A stretch of DNA of 8,434 nt from Candidatus Aminicenantota bacterium. Lineage in GTDB: Bacteria > Acidobacteriota > Aminicenantia > Aminicenantales > Saccharicenantaceae. Made by a program: the position numbers and the translations under genes. Position 1 is the stretch's first letter; each line of letters opens with the position of its first letter. This document shows, piece by piece, positions 6,243 through 8,434 of the stretch. The notes below the pieces were generated by a model. That model worked only from the letters and a program-made list of their open reading frames with translations, was not told the DNA's origin and ran no database searches. Location of the stretch: positions 1 to 8,434 of the forward strand of contig JALHVH010000054.1 of assembly GCA_022867105.1 (NCBI GenBank), in the 5' to 3' direction.

Positions 6243-6337
6243 GCTTCCTGCCCCATTTGGAGGCCGCGGTCGCATGATCCGTTGCCGAATTGAGAAAATT
6301 TTCCAGGCGGGGGCGTTATCTGTTTTGTGGGCGAACG

Positions 6338-7732
6338 ATGAAAGACTCTCTTTTTTCCAAGGTCCTGGAGCTCGTCCTTGAAGAGGTCCCCGCCGGGCGT
6401 TCGCTGGTCCTCCTCTCTGAAGGGGAGGGCGTCCTGCGCGCTAGGTTAGCCCGGGGGATTGACTGGGAGGCCGACCACGACGTCTGCCGGGACATCGTGG
6501 AGAAGGCCGTCGAGGCGGGACAGCCGCTCCTTATCCGGGACTTCGGGGTTCATCCGTTATATCGGGGACATTCTTCGGTCCGATCGAAGGGGCCGGCGAG
6601 CGCGCTCTGCCTGCCTCTCTTGGCCGGGGGCCGGGTTGGCGGCGCTTTCTACATGGATAGGACCGCCGCCGAGCCGCCGTTTAACGCCGGCGACCTTGAA
6701 CTCCTGGCGGCCGCCGCGGTTTTTTTGAACCACATCCTGGCCTCATCGTCGTGCGGCGCCCCCGCCGGCGGCGGGAACGGCAACGGCCGGATGCCCCTGC
6801 TTGTCGGGCAGGACGCCCGCTTCCTGCGGGTGATGGCCCTTGTCGACCGGGTCAAAGACAGCGGCGCCTCCGTTTTCATCTCCGGTGAAAGCGGCACCGG
6901 AAAGGAGATGGTGGCCCGGACCATCCATGAGACGGGCTCGAGGAGGTCCGGGAAATTCGTCGCGGTCAATTGCGGGGCCATTCCCGACAACCTCCTGGAG
7001 AGCGAGCTCTTCGGCTATGCCCGCGGGGCGTTCACGGGGGCCGTGAGGGACAAGGTCGGCCTCATCGAGGAGGCCGACGGCGGGACCTTTTTCCTGGACG
7101 AGATCGGGGACCTGACCTTTCCCCTCCAGGCGAAGCTCCTCCGGGTGCTCGAGGACGGGGCGATCCGGAGGCTGGGCGAGACCCGGACCCGGACTGTAGA
7201 CGTTCGCTGGGTGAGCGCCACCCACAAGGACCTCGATATAGAGGTCCGCGAAGCCCGCTTCCGCGAAGACCTCTATTATCGTCTGAAGATCATCCCCATC
7301 GAACTGCCGCCCCTGAGGGAGAGGACGGACGACCTCCTGCCGCTCATCAATCACTTTGCCGAAAGATACGCCCGGGAGATGCGGCGGCCGAGGCCGTACT
7401 TTTCGCCGGGGGCCTTGGAGATGCTCTTTCACTATCCCTGGCCGGGGAACGTGCGGGAGCTCCAGAACGAGGTCCAGCGCTCCTTCATCATGGCCGGGGA
7501 GAACAACCTCATCCGGGAGGAATTCCTCTCTCCGAAGATCAACCCCCGGAAGGAAACGTATTCCGACGATTCCCGGAGGCTGACCACGGCCAGGTCCGAG
7601 TTCGAAAAGCGTTTCCTGCGCGAGGCCCTGGCCCGATGCGGCTACCGGAGGACCCGGACCGCGACGGAGATCGGGATCACCCGGCAGGGCCTGTTCAAGC
7701 TCATGAAAAAACACGAGATCGAAACCCCTTGA
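6338..7732 (+). CDS. Sigma-54 enhancer-binding transcriptional activator (GAF-AAA+-Fis)
   Basis: This 464-residue protein would bind upstream enhancer DNA and use ATP hydrolysis to open sigma-54 RNA polymerase promoters. Order of domains: a GAF-type sensor (about 2-134, ending LLAGGRVGGAFYMDRT...FNAGDLELLAAAA), a Gly-rich linker, the AAA+ domain with Walker A GESGTGKE (183-190), the sigma-54 contact loop GAFTGA (230-235), Walker B GGTFFLDE (248-255), arginine fingers in FREDLYYRL (308-316) and YPWPGNVRELQN, then a Fis-type helix-turn-helix (ATEIGITRQGLFKLMKKH, about 442-459). There is no receiver domain, so control is likely by a small ligand or redox signal at the GAF domain. The frame is open back to a TTG at 6290, but ATG 6338 is preferred (GGGCG four bases upstream, GAF domain complete). 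It follows the fabF pair by 95 bases and may be transcribed with it. Confidence 0.9.
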   Translation: MKDSLFSKVLELVLEEVPAGRSLVLLSEGEGVLRARLARGIDWEADHDVCRDIVEKAVEAGQPLLIRDFGVHPLYRGHSSVRSKGPASALCLPLLAGGRVGGAFYMDRTAAEPPFNAGDLELLAAAAVFLNHILASSSCGAPAGGGNGNGRMPLLVGQDARFLRVMALVDRVKDSGASVFISGESGTGKEMVARTIHETGSRRSGKFVAVNCGAIPDNLLESELFGYARGAFTGAVRDKVGLIEEADGGTFFLDEIGDLTFPLQAKLLRVLEDGAIRRLGETRTRTVDVRWVSATHKDLDIEVREARFREDLYYRLKIIPIELPPLRERTDDLLPLINHFAERYAREMRRPRPYFSPGALEMLFHYPWPGNVRELQNEVQRSFIMAGENNLIREEFLSPKINPRKETYSDDSRRLTTARSEFEKRFLREALARCGYRRTRTATEIGITRQGLFKLMKKHEIETP

Positions 7733-7733
7733 G

Positions 7734-7749
7734 GGGACCGGGATTTGCC
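7734..7749 (+). promoter_or_regulatory. Candidate sigma-54 (-24/-12) promoter
   Basis: GG at 7735-7736 and GC at 7747-7748 are exactly 10 bases apart, with TTTGC as the -12 element and GGACCG in place of the -24 consensus GGCACG (8 of 11 consensus bases match in TGGCACG-N4-TTGC). It lies immediately behind the gene for a sigma-54 activator and would start transcription near 7760, 22 bases before the small CxxC protein. A competing sigma-70 reading uses TTGCCA (7745-7750), a long 19-base spacer and CATAAT (7770-7775). The -24 half is imperfect, so this is only a candidate. Confidence 0.35.
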
Positions 7750-7782
7750 AAAGCGTCCGTTTTCTGATACATAATTCGAGTT

Positions 7783-8055
7783 ATGACGGATACAAAAGAC
7801 TCGGTGTTCCCGGTCGTCTGTCCCTGCTGCGGGGGGAGACTCTGGGTGGACGGGGAGGCGAGGGGAGTGATCAGGTCCGAGAAGGCGGCCAGAAAAAAAA
7901 GCTCCTTGGACGACCTCCTTCTCAGGGAAAAGAAGCGGACGGAAGGGATTGACCACAAGCTCGAGGCGACCTTCGAGCTCCAGAAAAAAAAGCACGATGA
8001 GGCGGAAGAAAAATTCAAGAAGGCCCTGGATCTCAAAAGTGCCGATAAGACGTAA
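7783..8055 (+). CDS. Small conserved-type protein with CxxC knuckle and charged coiled coil
   Basis: This 90-residue soluble protein has no assigned function. Residues 8-23 read VFPVVCPCCGGRLWVD, a single zinc-ribbon-like knuckle (C13, C15, C16; C13-x2-C16), followed by a region rich in Lys, Arg and Glu (about 33-90), with EATFELQKKKHDEAEEKFKK likely forming a helix or coiled coil. With only one CxxC, metal binding would need two chains, or the knuckle may be a relic. The layout (CPxCG, a (V)D turn, a short linker, then a highly charged helix) is one I associate with small hypothetical proteins of Acidobacteriota and Desulfobacterota, but I cannot name a family. The ribosome site before the ATG is weak (CGAG). 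It lies 50 bases after the sigma-54 activator, behind a candidate sigma-54 promoter, so it is a possible target of that regulator. Confidence 0.7.
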   Translation: MTDTKDSVFPVVCPCCGGRLWVDGEARGVIRSEKAARKKSSLDDLLLREKKRTEGIDHKLEATFELQKKKHDEAEEKFKKALDLKSADKT

Positions 8056-8060
8056 AGATA

Positions 8061-8165
8061 GAATTTTCTTTTTTCCGCGGCATGCTCTCCGATTCCGCCG
8101 ATCTCGTCAGAAGACAAATGAAAGAAGGGAAGACGTTGGACGCGATCAAGGCCGCGGGCCGGTGA
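8061..8165 (+). pseudogene. Probable C-terminal scrap of a metallo-beta-lactamase-fold hydrolase
   Basis: In the frame ending at TGA 8163-8165 the sequence reads FFRGMLSDSADLVRRQM then KEGKTLDAIKAAGR. This matches the C-terminal tail pattern of SoxH-like MBL-fold metallohydrolases, where a final helix (RDML...VRxxIxxGKTLEEIxAAxP) follows the metal-binding fold. The frame is closed upstream by a TAA at 8046 and no HxHxDH motif or other MBL sequence precedes it, so only the tail survives. Reading it as a 27-residue gene from ATG 8082 is possible, but there is no ribosome site. Its stop overlaps the next start (GTGA), as would be expected if the intact gene had been coupled to the membrane protein. 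The assignment rests on a short stretch and stays tentative. Confidence 0.4.
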
Positions 8166-8434
8166 AGGAGGAACAATCGCTCCAGGCCCGGGTCGCGCGC
8201 CGGCTCCTGATCATCACGGCCTGGGTGGTCATCCTGGCCGTCTCGGACCTTCCGGACATTCTCTGGAACGCGCTCGCCGGCCGCATCCCCGCCCCGCTCT
8301 TCTGGGGCAAGGTCGCATTTTTAGCCGTCTTCCTCGGCTTGACCCGCGTTGTAAGAGCCCTGCGCCGGTTAAGCCCGTATGCCTTGGTCCTCGCCGTCTT
8401 TTACCTGGTCTTCGGTCTGACGTCGCTCATCCGG
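8162..8434 (+). CDS. Multi-pass membrane protein, N-terminal part only
   Basis: The first 91 residues of a membrane protein are present and the frame is open to the window edge. After a short charged start (MKEEQSLQARVARR) there are three hydrophobic segments at about 15-34 (LLIITAWVVILAVSDLP...), 46-65 (LFWGKVAFLAVFLGLTRVV) and 72-90 (YALVLAVFYLVFGLTSLI). Arg-rich loops near 61-69 suggest a cytoplasmic loop between TM2 and TM3. GTG 8162 is the only plausible start in the frame, overlapping the previous stop (GTGA). Oddly, a perfect AAGGAGG lies at 8165-8171, just inside the gene, with no start codon at the right distance behind it. No family-specific motif is reached; the beginning would suit a CPBP-type membrane protease or another permease-like protein, but this cannot be decided. 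Confidence 0.65.
   Translation, partial: MKEEQSLQARVARRLLIITAWVVILAVSDLPDILWNALAGRIPAPLFWGKVAFLAVFLGLTRVVRALRRLSPYALVLAVFYLVFGLTSLIR

Noticed and set aside
6274..6381. 35-codon frame from ATG 6274 with GGAGG upstream, overlapping the activator start
   Set aside because: GGAGG is 10 bases away, the peptide shows no pattern, and it ends inside the activator gene in another frame. A leader peptide cannot be excluded, but nothing supports it.
6743..7714. Long minus-strand frame opposite the sigma-54 activator
   Set aside because: It mirrors the AAA+ domain coding strand, is rich in Pro and Gly, and has no recognisable motif.
7727..7736. CCCCTTGAGGGG-like hairpin at the end of the activator gene as a terminator
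   Set aside because: The stem is only four to five pairs and no U-tract follows.
1..8434. tRNA, rRNA, CRISPR array, transposase, integrase or toxin-antitoxin genes
   Set aside because: I looked on both strands and saw no cloverleaf, regularly spaced repeats, DDE motifs or matching small gene pairs.

Overview
The window is GC-rich bacterial chromosome with dense gene packing, translationally coupled gene pairs (ATGA overlaps), a two-component system and a sigma-54 activator. This fits a Gram-negative-type bacterium; something like Acidobacteriota/Aminicenantes or Desulfobacterota is my guess from gene style, and no rRNA or marker in the window settles it. There is no tRNA, rRNA, CRISPR array, insertion sequence or recognisable phage gene.

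Layout: (1) 1-392 (+) is the 3' end of sucD, succinyl-CoA ligase alpha subunit. (2) 375-2803 (-) is a convergent two-gene operon: a Cache/HAMP sensor histidine kinase, then a stand-alone receiver-domain response regulator. The last codons of the regulator overlap the end of sucD tail to tail. (3) 2804-2941 is a divergent promoter region with a consensus -35 box and an alternating TA tract. (4) 2942-3526 (+) is a GNAT acetyltransferase. (5) 3527-3927 has no intact gene, but 3575-3735 holds a decayed remnant of a NuoE/HndA-type NADH dehydrogenase (24 kDa, thioredoxin-like [2Fe-2S]) subunit, with a nonsense codon, an internal deletion with frameshift and a lost C-terminus. A second short NuoE-like stretch lies on the opposite strand just beyond it. 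(6) 3928-6242 (+) is a coupled pair, a FabF-type ketoacyl-ACP synthase and a FabK/nitronate-monooxygenase flavoprotein. Its third codon positions look less GC-biased than those of its neighbours. (7) 6338-7732 (+) is a GAF-AAA+-Fis sigma-54 enhancer-binding protein. (8) 7783-8055 (+) is a small CxxC/coiled-coil protein behind a possible sigma-54-type promoter. (9) 8061-8165 is a probable C-terminal scrap of a metallo-beta-lactamase-fold hydrolase. (10) 8162-8434 (+) is the start of a multi-pass membrane protein that runs off the window.

How the parts may work together: the kinase and receiver form one signalling unit whose output partner is not encoded here. The sigma-54 activator has a GAF sensor but no receiver, so it is probably ligand-controlled, and its targets may be its neighbours. 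FabF plus a FabK-like flavoprotein suggests a fatty-acyl condensation/reduction pair. The two gene remnants and the change in composition point to a patch of chromosome that has been rearranged. I did not find a clearly new multi-gene system; the most unusual signals are the two remnants and the NuoE-like piece in the opposite orientation.
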